Source of the DNA: Hellea sp.
Lineage (GTDB): Bacteria > Pseudomonadota > Alphaproteobacteria > Caulobacterales > Maricaulaceae
DNA: 64,000 bases
Reading direction: 5' to 3'
Assembly: GCA_020629545.1 (NCBI GenBank)
Contig: JAHDDC010000002.1
Location: 62,001 to 126,000 of the forward strand
This document shows, piece after piece, positions 25,757 through 35,149 of this stretch (position 1 is the first letter of the stretch; each line of letters begins with the position of its first letter). The translations under genes and the position numbers were made by a program. The notes below the pieces were generated by a model. It was given only the letters and a program-made list of their open reading frames with translations. It had not been told where the DNA came from and made no database searches.

Positions 25757-26304
25757 TATTCACCCAGAACCGTCAGGAGTCTTTCAACAAAGCGCGCAAT
25801 AACATCTTCGGGTGTATTGTCCAGTTTCATTAGTGCATACATATCGGCGGCCCCTAGAATTATTCTGGCTTCCGAGCGATCTTTCTGCGGACCTTTTAGG
25901 CGTTTGGATATTTCACTTAAGAGCTCATCTTGGAAGCTGAGGAAAGCGGCGCGGTTCGTGTCACCAAAAGCTACCGACCAACGCAGAAAGGTTTTGATCA
26001 TATTGGGCTGGGTCACGATTAGATGGTCAAACCCAGCGACCATAACGCCGACCCCCATAGTCCCGTCACCCATTAGATTAAACATCAATCGTACCTGATG
26101 GCGAATTTGATCCAGAACAGCTTCGACCAAATCTTCCCGCGTTGGAAAATAATTAAATACCGTCGCTGTCGAAACACCAGCAAGCTTGGCAATGTCGCCA
26201 TGCCCAGCTCTCTCTAGGCCGTCTTTCGCGAAAACCTCCATCGCTAGTTCTATCAACTGTCGGCGACGCTCTTCGGGACTTAATCTTTGACGTGTTGTAC
26301 TCAT
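25756..26304 (-). CDS. TetR-family transcriptional regulator
   Basis: The 182-residue protein has a TetR helix-turn-helix in residues about 12-58: RRRQLIELAMEVFAKDGLER, then IAKLAGVSTATVFNYFPTREDLV. The remaining helical part would bind a hydrophobic inducer. It is transcribed divergently from alkB and just upstream of the TonB receptor, with two palindromes in the 113-base gap. The simplest reading is a repressor of both units that lets go when it binds an alkane or its product. The inducer is inferred. Confidence 0.9.
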   Translation of the reverse strand: MSTTRQRLSPEERRRQLIELAMEVFAKDGLERAGHGDIAKLAGVSTATVFNYFPTREDLVEAVLDQIRHQVRLMFNLMGDGTMGVGVMVAGFDHLIVTQPNMIKTFLRWSVAFGDTNRAAFLSFQDELLSEISKRLKGPQKDRSEARIILGAADMYALMKLDNTPEDVIARFVERLLTVLGE

Positions 26305-26339
26305 GGATCGCTTATAGGGAAGAACGCCTTAAATGCAAT

Positions 26340-26357
26340 ATTGATAAAATTATCAAT
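26340..26357. promoter_or_regulatory. Perfect palindromic operator 1 (TetR/alkB)
   Basis: ATTGATAA and TTATCAAT are perfect inverted arms around AA. The site is 36 bases from the TetR gene start and just upstream of the alkB -35 element. It fits a TetR dimer operator and is repeated with one mismatch at 26362-26383. Confidence 0.65.
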
Positions 26358-26361
26358 AAAG

Positions 26362-26383
26362 TTATTGACAAAACTATCAATAA
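26362..26383. promoter_or_regulatory. Palindromic operator 2 overlapping the alkB -35
   Basis: TTATTGACA and TATCAATAA are inverted arms with a single mismatch around AAAC. The left arm contains the alkB -35 hexamer, so a bound dimer would block RNA polymerase directly. Confidence 0.65.
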
Positions 26384-26393
26384 AAATATGTAT
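26365..26393 (+). promoter_or_regulatory. Predicted alkB promoter
   Basis: A perfect -35 TTGACA (26365-26370) is followed after 16-17 bases by TATGTA or ATGTAT near 26387-26393 as a weak -10. Start of transcription would fall near 26400, leaving a short leader with GAGGAG before the ATG at 26418. The hexamers are read by eye. Confidence 0.5.
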
Positions 26394-26417
26394 AGGGTCG
26401 AGAAGAGGAGAATCCCG

Positions 26418-27566
26418 ATGAGTATCGTGTCCTATTTTGAAAAAAACCCATCCGCTAAACGGCATATTTGGCTTGTATCGATGACATATCCTTTTATCCC
26501 GCTATTAGGCGTTGGTCTCATATTGTTAACAGGGAATGCCCATTTTGCTTGGGCGCCAATCGTGTTCATTTATATCATCATGCCAATGATCGAAAATGTG
26601 ACGGGTGACGACGACCATGATTTATTGGGCCTTGATCATGAAAGTGTACAGCTCTCGACATTTTATCGGTTTATGGTGCACGCTTCATTGCCTGTCATAT
26701 ATATGAGCTGGCTCGTCGGCGCATGGTATGTGGCGACACATCCTCTTCCGGTTTCGTCCTATATTGCGTTGACTTGGGCTCACGGAGCGGGGCTCGCTTT
26801 TGCGCTGAACTCAGGTCATGAAATTGGACATAAAACTGATAAGTTTTCTAAATGGGCCGCGCTATTTATGTTGGCCCCTGTTTTTTACGGTCATTTCAGG
26901 GTTGAACACAATACGGGTCATCATTCGGATGTTGCAACGCCGCGCGATAGTGCGACAGCACGATTTGGTGAGTCTTACTACAGTTTTATGGCGCGCGAAT
27001 ATCCAGGAGCCTGGAAACGATCCTGGCGTCTTGAAAGCAAACGAGCAGCTCGGCGAGGCTATTCGAAATTTTCATTGCGCAATGAAGTTGTTTTAACCGT
27101 TGTGATGCAGCTTGCCCTATTTGCAGCCGTGATCGCCTGGTTGGGATGGACTGTAGTACCTTACTTACTTGGCGCCGCGGCTTTTGGTTCGTCCATGTTA
27201 TCGATGCAAAACTTTGTTGGGCATTATGGTCTTTTGCGCGAAAAACGGCCTGATGGTAAATATCTCCCCTGTATGCCCCATCACAGCTGGAATACGAAAA
27301 ACATCGTCACCAATATGATCAGTTATAATCTAGCACGTCATTCGGATCACCACGCCCACCCGTCCCGGCATTATCAGCATTTGCGCAATCTGAAAGGGGC
27401 ACCTGAACTGCCTTATGGTTATGGCACTATGTTTTTGCTGGCATATTTCCCGCCATTATTCCGCAAGGTGATGGATCCTGTTGTTATCGCAAATGTTAAC
27501 GGTGATATGAGCAAAGTACTGACGCAAGAGCTGGCCAATCGCGAATTGGCGGAAATGGCAAGCTAA
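26418..27566 (+). CDS. alkB: Alkane 1-monooxygenase (AlkB family)
   Basis: This 382-residue integral-membrane di-iron hydroxylase would insert oxygen at the end of medium-chain alkanes, with electrons from rubredoxin. All AlkB histidine boxes are present: HEIGHK (134-139), EHNTGHHSDVATPRD (from 163), the NFVGHYG segment, and ARHSDHHAHPSRHYQ. The early ENVTGDDDHD motif is also there, between the membrane helices. The ATG at 26418 follows GAGGAG; upstream in-frame codons fall in the operator region. No rubredoxin gene is nearby. Its stop overlaps the converging channel gene by four bases. Confidence 0.93.
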   Translation: MSIVSYFEKNPSAKRHIWLVSMTYPFIPLLGVGLILLTGNAHFAWAPIVFIYIIMPMIENVTGDDDHDLLGLDHESVQLSTFYRFMVHASLPVIYMSWLVGAWYVATHPLPVSSYIALTWAHGAGLAFALNSGHEIGHKTDKFSKWAALFMLAPVFYGHFRVEHNTGHHSDVATPRDSATARFGESYYSFMAREYPGAWKRSWRLESKRAARRGYSKFSLRNEVVLTVVMQLALFAAVIAWLGWTVVPYLLGAAAFGSSMLSMQNFVGHYGLLREKRPDGKYLPCMPHHSWNTKNIVTNMISYNLARHSDHHAHPSRHYQHLRNLKGAPELPYGYGTMFLLAYFPPLFRKVMDPVVIANVNGDMSKVLTQELANRELAEMAS

Positions 27567-30500
27567 GCCTGAACAGGTTTTAGATTGAGGTCCCTCTGCG
27601 GGAAGGGGATTTCAAACCCTGCCTTTTTAAGCGCCTTGTTGATGTCTGTGTGAATATCATGGCTAACGCCAAAACGATCATCAACGCTACGCACAAAAAT
27701 TCTGAGCTCAAAGTCAAGAGAGCTTTCCCCAAAGCCAAGGAAGAATACGTTGGATTTTGGAATCTCCAAAACGCGATTATTGTCCTTGATAACTTTCAGC
27801 ATGATTTCGCGAGCTTTATCCGTATCAGAGCCATACGCAATTCCGACAGGAATAATGATACGAGTTATAGAATCGCTCAAAGTCCAATTCGTGACTTTTT
27901 GCGTTATGAGCTCTTTATTCGGAATAAATATTTCGCGATTGTCTAGGTCAGATAAAGTCGTTGCGCGGATTTGAATACGTTTAACGGTCCCGCTTTTATC
28001 TCCAATTGTAATGTAATCCCCGACTCTCACGGGACGTTCGAACAATATTATTAGTCCTGAAATAAAGTTGGCGATAATTTCCTGAAGACCAAAACCAATA
28101 CCGACGCCAAGGGCTGCAAATATCCACTGGAGCTGTGACCAGTCCATACCAAGCTTGTTGAAGGCCCAAACGAAGCCAAACGCGAAGATTATATAGCCTA
28201 ACACACTCACAATGGCATAACGGGTCCCGCGGTCCAGTTTCGAACGGTTCAAGACAAAGACCTCCAGAAGTGCGGGGAGGTTCTTTGCTGAAATAAAGGT
28301 CAGTACAGCTATCGCCAAAGACTGGATCAAATTAAACAAACTAACATGGCCAGATGCGATTGATTTGCCGTCAACAATGTCCCACTCACTCGGCCATAGT
28401 TTAACATCATCAAAAATAGATAGTGCCGGAAAAAGGTCACGCCAAAAAATCCACATGACAATGGCAAAACCTAATACTGTGAAGGTATCAATGAGCTGAA
28501 CTGATTGGCGGCTTAGGGCTTCCACATCAATTTCGTCATAGTCAACGGGGGGCGGGGGCGCTGGGTCACCGCGTTCTTCAGCTTCCATTTGTTCCTGTCG
28601 CAGTTTTACGGCCTGGGCTCGGCGTTCAACGGCTTGTTTCAAAGATAAGCGTCTTTGGGCCACGAGAAGAGACCGGCGCATCAATCCATAGAATACATAG
28701 GTTGCCACAATCAGGCCGCCTGTCATGAACAGGCGAGACAGGAGTTCCCGGGCCGTATCATAATATCCGATGGCGGCTAGAATAGCCGCTGCAATAGGCA
28801 GTAAAATGGCCGAACCTAAAAGCAAGATGTGATAGCGTCTGAAATAATGTTGCTCAGAGAATATACTCTCAATCCTGTCCTTTTTGAGCCATAGGATGTT
28901 GTAGGAAAACCAAGCCAGTATCAGTGCCGTTACGATAAAGGCGAGGAGGCTAAACCCCTCATAGACATCCGGTTCGCGGCTGTTTTGTGTCAACGTGACC
29001 AAGGCGATGGAAACCCCGGCTACGGGAATAAACCAGTTGAGATTTCGGATAGCTTTTTTACGGAGAATGGCCGGGGTCTTAAAATGGGCCCCAAAAAGCG
29101 ATTTATCTTTGTTCCACTCACGCCACATCAAGTAGAACCATAGAAAACCAGAGATTTCGACACCGGTCTGTCCTAATGCTTCGACGAAGTTATCAATGGC
29201 GCCGCTTCCTTTAAAAAGCGCTCCAATAACGAAAACGAGAATTGGAAGCGGCGCCGTTATAAGAGCGGTCACGATAATGACGCTTGGCGTATGCCAATAG
29301 CCGTCTTTTTGAACGCGCCCGACCCGCGCCGCAACTTCATCGACGTGTTGCCGCATACGGCGACGGAAACTAACCAGAGCCAAAAGACATCCACTGATGA
29401 TAAGAGCTGGGAACCAGAAGCGACGTAGCTGGCCAGATATCGCTTCAGCAGAACGGGAAAAGTTAGATAAACTGAAAACATCGAATGTTCCGCGCCAAAC
29501 TCGCAAAGGCCATTTCCCGTCAATGGCCTTAACGCTCGGGAGCCATAATAGGTTTTGATCTAGAATAGCCGACAGTTCAGTCGTGGTTTCGAGTAACTCC
29601 TGCTGGATCGTTTCCAGGTTTTTTGACTCATTAATTTCGTAAACAGCCTCCTCCGACATCTCTCTTAAAAGTTCGCGGCGTTCAATATATAGTGCCGATA
29701 ATTCAGCGAGGTCGGTTTGCCCTAATTCGTGATGTCCAGGATTTTCTGCAAACCAGTCGCCTATCACGTCATTGGCTACGAACTGACCAATGGGCATGTC
29801 GCGCAGCCGCCGATCGGCTGATAATCGCTGTTGAGTGGCTGTCAGGCGTCTATCGTTATTAGTCTCAAGGCCAGACCGAAGCGAGTTGAAAGAGGGGCGT
29901 TGGTCACGTAATCGGCGAAGAGTTGCGCTGGACTGCCGATTGATTTCTCCCAGTTTTGTCAGCTCTTTGGCAATACTTAAATCATTTTGGATGTCGTCGA
30001 GCTGACTCCGTGAATTGGCTTGCAGCCGGGGATATGCGCCGGCTTCGATTGCAATATCTTTAAGGGATTGTGCAATAGCGACGTTTTCGGCCGCATAATC
30101 TCTGATGAGGGCATGTGATTTTTCGAGAGCCGTCATTGTAAGCTGGGTTTCTCTGAATCTTAATTGGGCCGTCCCGCCCCGCCGCAACCCGGTAAGGTTT
30201 TGCAAGGCTATGACTTCTTGTTCGGCTCTATTGGCGTTGATTTCAGCTAGATCTCGCCGCAAAGCTAGGATCTGTTGCTGTGATGGGGCTCGTTCGATCT
30301 CGAGTTCTTGAACCAGAACAGTATTAGCCAATAATTGATGGCGGGTTTGAAGCAGAGTTTTTTGAGCGGTTTCCACAGCGCCGAGTGACTGCTCGCCATA
30401 TTCTGTCATACGGTCCGCGGTATCGGTTAAGGCTTGTTGAGTATCTTTTAGGGCATCTCTGAGGCTTTGCTGATTTCCGCCCTGCAATGATGACGAATAT

Positions 30501-30970
30501 CTATCGGCTTCGGTTTTGTATCCTTGCATTTCGTTCTTACGAGCAATTAGTCTACGCTCAAGTTCCAGAAAAGCTTCACCTGTCATTTCAGACGCCTTAC
30601 CTTCTTCTATAGGCGCAGATTGTGCTCGTTTAATTTGGGCTTTTAAATCATCTAAAAGGCGCGGAGTGTTCTCAAATTCGCGCTTGGATCGCGCAATAGT
30701 TTCAGTTTGTAATCTCGAAGCTCTCAGCGCCTCTGATGCAGCCTCGTAAAGGGCTTCAACGACTTTTTTATCATCAGCGTTTAGATTGTCATTATTGAGA
30801 GCAGAGCGTCTCAATTGGTCGACGCGACTTTGCGTTATTTCCGGCACTTGAAAACGATCTTCGTCTTCCGATTGGGCAAAGCTATAATCAAATGCCCAAA
30901 TTGTAAGCATGACGGTCGCCAGGATGCAAATGACGGCCTTAAAGTCTATGTCCAGTATTCTTGCCCGCAT
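27563..30970 (-). CDS. Large MscS-family mechanosensitive channel (MscK/MscM-like)
   Basis: The 1135-residue protein has an N-terminal signal segment, a periplasmic coiled-coil region of about residues 35-490 and about ten membrane helices from residue 515 on. A cytoplasmic linker (RRAQAVKLRQEQMEAEERGD, then PPPPVDYDEID) follows. The MscS core lies at about 930-1130, with the pore helix segment FAALGVGIGFGLQEIIANFISG and the beta domain ERPVRVGDYITIGDKSGTV. Such channels open under membrane tension and release solutes during osmotic downshock. The ATG has GGAAAG upstream. It is divergent from the ABC-F gene. Confidence 0.92.
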   Translation of the reverse strand: MRARILDIDFKAVICILATVMLTIWAFDYSFAQSEDEDRFQVPEITQSRVDQLRRSALNNDNLNADDKKVVEALYEAASEALRASRLQTETIARSKREFENTPRLLDDLKAQIKRAQSAPIEEGKASEMTGEAFLELERRLIARKNEMQGYKTEADRYSSSLQGGNQQSLRDALKDTQQALTDTADRMTEYGEQSLGAVETAQKTLLQTRHQLLANTVLVQELEIERAPSQQQILALRRDLAEINANRAEQEVIALQNLTGLRRGGTAQLRFRETQLTMTALEKSHALIRDYAAENVAIAQSLKDIAIEAGAYPRLQANSRSQLDDIQNDLSIAKELTKLGEINRQSSATLRRLRDQRPSFNSLRSGLETNNDRRLTATQQRLSADRRLRDMPIGQFVANDVIGDWFAENPGHHELGQTDLAELSALYIERRELLREMSEEAVYEINESKNLETIQQELLETTTELSAILDQNLLWLPSVKAIDGKWPLRVWRGTFDVFSLSNFSRSAEAISGQLRRFWFPALIISGCLLALVSFRRRMRQHVDEVAARVGRVQKDGYWHTPSVIIVTALITAPLPILVFVIGALFKGSGAIDNFVEALGQTGVEISGFLWFYLMWREWNKDKSLFGAHFKTPAILRKKAIRNLNWFIPVAGVSIALVTLTQNSREPDVYEGFSLLAFIVTALILAWFSYNILWLKKDRIESIFSEQHYFRRYHILLLGSAILLPIAAAILAAIGYYDTARELLSRLFMTGGLIVATYVFYGLMRRSLLVAQRRLSLKQAVERRAQAVKLRQEQMEAEERGDPAPPPPVDYDEIDVEALSRQSVQLIDTFTVLGFAIVMWIFWRDLFPALSIFDDVKLWPSEWDIVDGKSIASGHVSLFNLIQSLAIAVLTFISAKNLPALLEVFVLNRSKLDRGTRYAIVSVLGYIIFAFGFVWAFNKLGMDWSQLQWIFAALGVGIGFGLQEIIANFISGLIILFERPVRVGDYITIGDKSGTVKRIQIRATTLSDLDNREIFIPNKELITQKVTNWTLSDSITRIIIPVGIAYGSDTDKAREIMLKVIKDNNRVLEIPKSNVFFLGFGESSLDFELRIFVRSVDDRFGVSHDIHTDINKALKKAGFEIPFPQRDLNLKPVQA

Positions 30971-31031
30971 GGTCTTTCCATAGGATAGAATTAGCGCTAT
31001 GTCCCGCGCAAATTAACCGAACTTTCAAATT

Positions 31032-32831
31032 ATGGCACCGCCTTTACTCACACTCTCCCATATTGCACTGACGTTTGGCAGTACGCCTTTGCTGACGGAT
31101 GCAAATTTGATGGTGTATGAAGGCGATCGATTATGCCTTGTAGGACGAAATGGTTCAGGAAAGTCAACATTTTTGAAAATCGCTGCAGGTCTTGTAGAAA
31201 GTGACGAAGGCGAGCGGTTTTTAAAACCTGGGATTACGGCTCGTTACCTGCCTCAGGAACCAGATCTAACACGATCCGCAACGATAGGTGAATATGTAAG
31301 GGGCGGGCTGGAAGGCGCTGAACAGGGCTACAATATCCCTTATCTCATCGATCAACTTGGTCTGGATGAAGAGCAGTCTACGCAGAACTTATCGGGCGGG
31401 GAGGCCCGCCGTGCAGCGTTAGTTCGAACATTAGCCGCCCAACCTGATATCTTAATGCTTGATGAACCGACTAACCATCTGGACCTACCGGCTATTGAGT
31501 GGCTCGAAAAAGAATTAGCGAAAATGCGCTCTGCCATTATCCTGATTTCTCACGATCGACGGTTTTTGGAAAAGCTTTCACGCCGCACGATCTGGATGGA
31601 TCGCGGCGAAACCCGCGATATCGATCAAGGTTTTTCGGGGTTTGAAGACTGGCGCGATAATTTTCTTTCCCAGGAAGAACTGGATCGACATAAACTCGAT
31701 CGCAAAATTGTTCGCGAACAGCACTGGATCGTTCACGGCGTCTCCGGGCGGCGAAAACGCAATATGCGAAGGGTCAAGGAACTCGCAGCTTTGCGTCAAT
31801 CCGTTAAGGATCAACGTAAGATCAAAGGCAGTGTTCAATTCACAACTGCCGAGGCTGGCAAGTCTGGCAAGCTGGTCGCTGAACTCAAAGGCGTCTCCAA
31901 ATCCTTTGGCGACCGTTCAATTGTTGACGATTTTTCCGTCAGAATCATGCGGGGCGAACGGATTGGATTGGTAGGCCCAAATGGTGCAGGAAAAACGACA
32001 CTTTTAAAGATTATTATGGGGCAATTAGAGCCCGATAGCGGTGCTGTAAGACTTGGCGTAAATCTAGAACCTTTGATTGTTGATCAGAAACGCGAAAGCT
32101 TGGATCCTAACTGGACCTTATCCGAAGCTTTGACAGACGGACGGGGTGAAAACGTTATCATCAATGATCAGACTATCCATGTGCAGCGCTACATGAAGGA
32201 TTTTTTGTTCCTGCCCGAACAGGCCCGTACGCCTATCCATGCTCTGTCCGGGGGTGAACGCGGACGCTTGCAACTCGCGCGAGGATTGCGCCTGCCATCA
32301 AACCTTTTGGTACTGGATGAACCCACAAATGATCTGGACCTTGAAACGCTTGATCTATTACAGGAGTTGATTGCCGATTACGACGGCACGGTTCTTTTGG
32401 TTTCGCATGATCGGGACTTTTTAGATCGAACGGTCGGCCGAACTATTGCTTATGAAAGCCCGGGGCAATGGCAGGTTTATGCAGGTGGGTATACCGATAT
32501 GACCCGACAAAGAGGCGAGGGCGTGAAAGCGCGCAAGGCCAGAGAAAAAGTGGTTAAATCAGTCAATAATGCCGAGAATAAAACGACAACCGACAAAGCC
32601 AACAAACTTTCATATAAACACAAGTTTCGGCTTGAAAAGTTGCCTGAGGAAATGGATGCCGCTCAAGCTGAAATTACTGAACTTGAAAACCAGTTAGCCG
32701 ATCCGCAATTATTCCAGAAGGATCCTGACGGATTTTCGAAAATTGCCAAATCATTGGAAGCCGTTAAGACTAGGCTTGACGCAATGGAAACAGAATGGCT
32801 CGAACTTGAGGCTATGAAAGAAGGATTGTGA
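31032..32831 (+). CDS. uup: ABC-F family ATPase (Uup-like)
   Basis: This soluble 599-residue protein has two ATPase domains. The first has GRNGSGKST, LSGGEARRAAL and LMLDEPTNHLD; the second has GPNGAGKTT, LSGGERGRLQL and LVLDEPTNDLD. A C-terminal coiled coil starts at about residue 540 (KHKFRLEKLPEEMDAAQAEI). There are no membrane helices. The C-terminal extension points to the Uup branch of ABC-F proteins, which act on ribosomes or branched DNA rather than in transport. The PPK2 gene starts two bases after its stop. Confidence 0.9.
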   Translation: MAPPLLTLSHIALTFGSTPLLTDANLMVYEGDRLCLVGRNGSGKSTFLKIAAGLVESDEGERFLKPGITARYLPQEPDLTRSATIGEYVRGGLEGAEQGYNIPYLIDQLGLDEEQSTQNLSGGEARRAALVRTLAAQPDILMLDEPTNHLDLPAIEWLEKELAKMRSAIILISHDRRFLEKLSRRTIWMDRGETRDIDQGFSGFEDWRDNFLSQEELDRHKLDRKIVREQHWIVHGVSGRRKRNMRRVKELAALRQSVKDQRKIKGSVQFTTAEAGKSGKLVAELKGVSKSFGDRSIVDDFSVRIMRGERIGLVGPNGAGKTTLLKIIMGQLEPDSGAVRLGVNLEPLIVDQKRESLDPNWTLSEALTDGRGENVIINDQTIHVQRYMKDFLFLPEQARTPIHALSGGERGRLQLARGLRLPSNLLVLDEPTNDLDLETLDLLQELIADYDGTVLLVSHDRDFLDRTVGRTIAYESPGQWQVYAGGYTDMTRQRGEGVKARKAREKVVKSVNNAENKTTTDKANKLSYKHKFRLEKLPEEMDAAQAEITELENQLADPQLFQKDPDGFSKIAKSLEAVKTRLDAMETEWLELEAMKEGL

Positions 32832-32832
32832 C

Positions 32833-33645
32833 ATGACGGCTGACGATTACATTAAAAATTATCGCATAGATGATCCCGATAGGTTTAATTTGTCTGATAT
32901 GCCGACTCGGCCTGATGTTTTCGAAAGAGGCAAGGACGCACGGGAAGCCAGCGCAGCCAATGCCAGTGTGATCGGAGAGTTGTCCCACAAATTATATGGC
33001 GAAGCTGATAGGAGTGTTTTAATCGTTTTGCAGGGTATGGATACATCTGGGAAAGACGGAACGACGTCAGCTATTTTCCAAAGAACGCCGCCGCTAAATG
33101 TTAAGGTCGCAGCATTTAAAGCGCCGAATAAGGAAGAGCTTTCTCATGACTATCTTTGGAGAATTCATAATGTTTGTCCCGGCAAAGGACAAATTACGGT
33201 TTTCAATCGTTCTCATTATGAAGATGTGCTGGTCGTCAAAGTGCGAGAATTTGTGCCCTTGGATAAGGTTGAGCAGCGCTATGAACAAATCAATAACTTC
33301 GAGAAACATCTGACGGAAAATGGAACAACCATTTTGAAGTTCATGCTCAATATTTCCCATGAGGTTCAAGGTGAACGCCTGCGAGAGCGGCTCATCGAGT
33401 CCCATAAGCTTTGGAAGTTTAATCCGGGTGATCTGGAAGATCGTGAGCTTTGGCCGGAATTTATGGACGCCTATGAAACTATGGTGCGTCGTACGTCGAC
33501 GCCATGGGCTCCTTGGCATGTTATTCCGTCTGATAGCAGATCACGACGAGGGGCCATCATATCTTCGATTGTGCGCAAAACCCTTGAAGATATGAATCCG
33601 GAATACCCGGACCCTGGCTTTAAGCTCGAGGATTTTAAGATTTAG
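32833..33645 (+). CDS. Polyphosphate kinase 2 (PPK2) family protein
   Basis: This 270-residue cytoplasmic kinase moves phosphate between polyphosphate and nucleotides. It has the PPK2 Walker A LQGMDTSGKDGTTSAIF, the lid region PNKEELSHDYLWRIHNVCPGKG, and NRSHYEDVLVVKV. The one-domain length fits the small PPK2 classes that phosphorylate nucleoside mono- or diphosphates; the class cannot be fixed by reading. It is co-transcribed with the ABC-F gene. Its stop lies six bases from the converging TadG-like gene. Confidence 0.92.
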   Translation: MTADDYIKNYRIDDPDRFNLSDMPTRPDVFERGKDAREASAANASVIGELSHKLYGEADRSVLIVLQGMDTSGKDGTTSAIFQRTPPLNVKVAAFKAPNKEELSHDYLWRIHNVCPGKGQITVFNRSHYEDVLVVKVREFVPLDKVEQRYEQINNFEKHLTENGTTILKFMLNISHEVQGERLRERLIESHKLWKFNPGDLEDRELWPEFMDAYETMVRRTSTPWAPWHVIPSDSRSRRGAIISSIVRKTLEDMNPEYPDPGFKLEDFKI

Positions 33646-33651
33646 GTGATC

Positions 33652-35004
33652 CTATTTTGCGAGAGCTAAATCTCTGGCCGAGACCTGAGTTCGCGCGGCA
33701 TCAGCAATATCCCGAATTGTTTCCCAGTATGTATCCGTACTCGTCAAAGACGCCGATTCATGATTCACTTCGACACCTTCCCAGCTGTCGATCGTTGACC
33801 ATGAATCACAAACGCCGAGACCTGTATCATCTGTACAACTATCCGAGACATTGATTTTAAACGTAACTATGTCCGATGCGCCATTCGTGTTTTCAGCATG
33901 AAAACTCTCAACTTTCTGTCGAATCTCATCTATAGTCGTCGGTATTTCTGTCGTAGGATAGAAAGTGTCATACATATACTGCGCCCGGCCCAATAAGTCC
34001 AATTCAGTAAATTCTGTGCCAATGCGTTCCGTCCACTCCAGATTGGTAAACCACCAGTCATCTGACAAGTTTTCATCAGGTGGATCAAACTCATGAGGAT
34101 TTTTGGTAGGGGCATCGGTCCAGAGGATCACAGATCTGACGGTTGTTCTGCCATCGCCCCATCCGTCCGCATCAATGGCATGCACTAAGGCCTCAATTCC
34201 GCTTTCGGCTGCATCCCCGCCGCCAAAAGCATTGAATTGATCAACATATGTCTCCATTTCAGGGGTTTCATCCGGTAGTTGGTAAAATCTAGACTCAAAC
34301 ATGGCACCGTCAAAAGAATTGGGAGGCGCATCAGAGCGATTTGTCACGACAGTCACATTATCAAATCCATAGTCTCGAAAGAAAATAAATTTGGTTCTGA
34401 TTCTACCCGTTGTTATGCCTGCGTTGCTAAGTTCGTTCGCTAAATCAATCGGGAGGTTACGCATATTATCCTGAACAGATTGTATTTCTGTTGCCATACT
34501 ACCCGTTGCATCAGTGATTAGCAGGATATCAATATCATTGGGTTGAGACATTGGCAGGTTTGCGACTGTTTCAACATTAATCGAGTAGTCATTATACCCG
34601 AAAGTTTTCATCATTACGGTATCAGCGACGAGGTTCATTTCGAGACTTACACTAGAAGACGTAAAGTCAAATTTGGTATCTACCTTTGAGAATTTGTCTA
34701 GATCGGGATAACTCTCTATGGAGGCTTCGCCGGCTTTGCGCGCTTCTGATTTATACTTATTAAAATCGTTTTCTGAATTTATGAGGTGAATGTTATCAGC
34801 AAAATTTCGGGCCGCAGACAGAACAGCGGCATCTGCTATGTCCTGCACTTTGGTTTTTTCGGTATGCATTCCTGTTATCTCGACAGCAGCGCTGGCTGAT
34901 AGCAGAATAACAGACGTCCCTATCGCAAAAATCAAAGCAAAATTTCCCGAAAGATCATTTCGGTATTTTGTTATCCATTTCGGTAACGCTGAACGATTTT
35001 CCAT
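33652..35004 (-). CDS. TadG-like pilus-assembly protein with von Willebrand A domain
   Basis: The 450-residue protein starts with the TadE/TadG pattern: a basic head, GNFALIFAIGTSVILLSASAAVEI as the membrane helix, then TKVQDIADAAVLSAARN. From about residue 150 it has a von Willebrand A domain with the metal-binding ITDATGSM motif, then FFRDYGFDNV and ILWTDAPTKNP. TadG proteins anchor or assemble Flp-type pili in the envelope. No other tad gene is in the window, so this is a stand-alone copy. The ATG at 35004 has GGGG upstream. Confidence 0.85.
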   Translation of the reverse strand: MENRSALPKWITKYRNDLSGNFALIFAIGTSVILLSASAAVEITGMHTEKTKVQDIADAAVLSAARNFADNIHLINSENDFNKYKSEARKAGEASIESYPDLDKFSKVDTKFDFTSSSVSLEMNLVADTVMMKTFGYNDYSINVETVANLPMSQPNDIDILLITDATGSMATEIQSVQDNMRNLPIDLANELSNAGITTGRIRTKFIFFRDYGFDNVTVVTNRSDAPPNSFDGAMFESRFYQLPDETPEMETYVDQFNAFGGGDAAESGIEALVHAIDADGWGDGRTTVRSVILWTDAPTKNPHEFDPPDENLSDDWWFTNLEWTERIGTEFTELDLLGRAQYMYDTFYPTTEIPTTIDEIRQKVESFHAENTNGASDIVTFKINVSDSCTDDTGLGVCDSWSTIDSWEGVEVNHESASLTSTDTYWETIRDIADAARTQVSARDLALAK

Positions 35005-35097
35005 GTGACCCCGCAAACAAATAAATGCGGAGAGAAATTATCAACAAAGAATTAACGCGACGCTGAAGGACGGAATTAACAAAAGACTAATTTTAAT

Positions 35098-35127
35098 ACA
35101 AAAAAACCGGCCTTGTTGGGCCGGTTT
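35098..35127 (-). terminator. Rho-independent terminator after rplS
   Basis: AAACCGGCC pairs with GGCCGGTTT around TTGTTG, and on the minus strand a run of seven T follows. It ends the trmD-rplS transcript about 20 bases after the rplS stop. Confidence 0.85.
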
Positions 35128-35149
35128 CTTAAAAAGAATGTTTGGGGCT

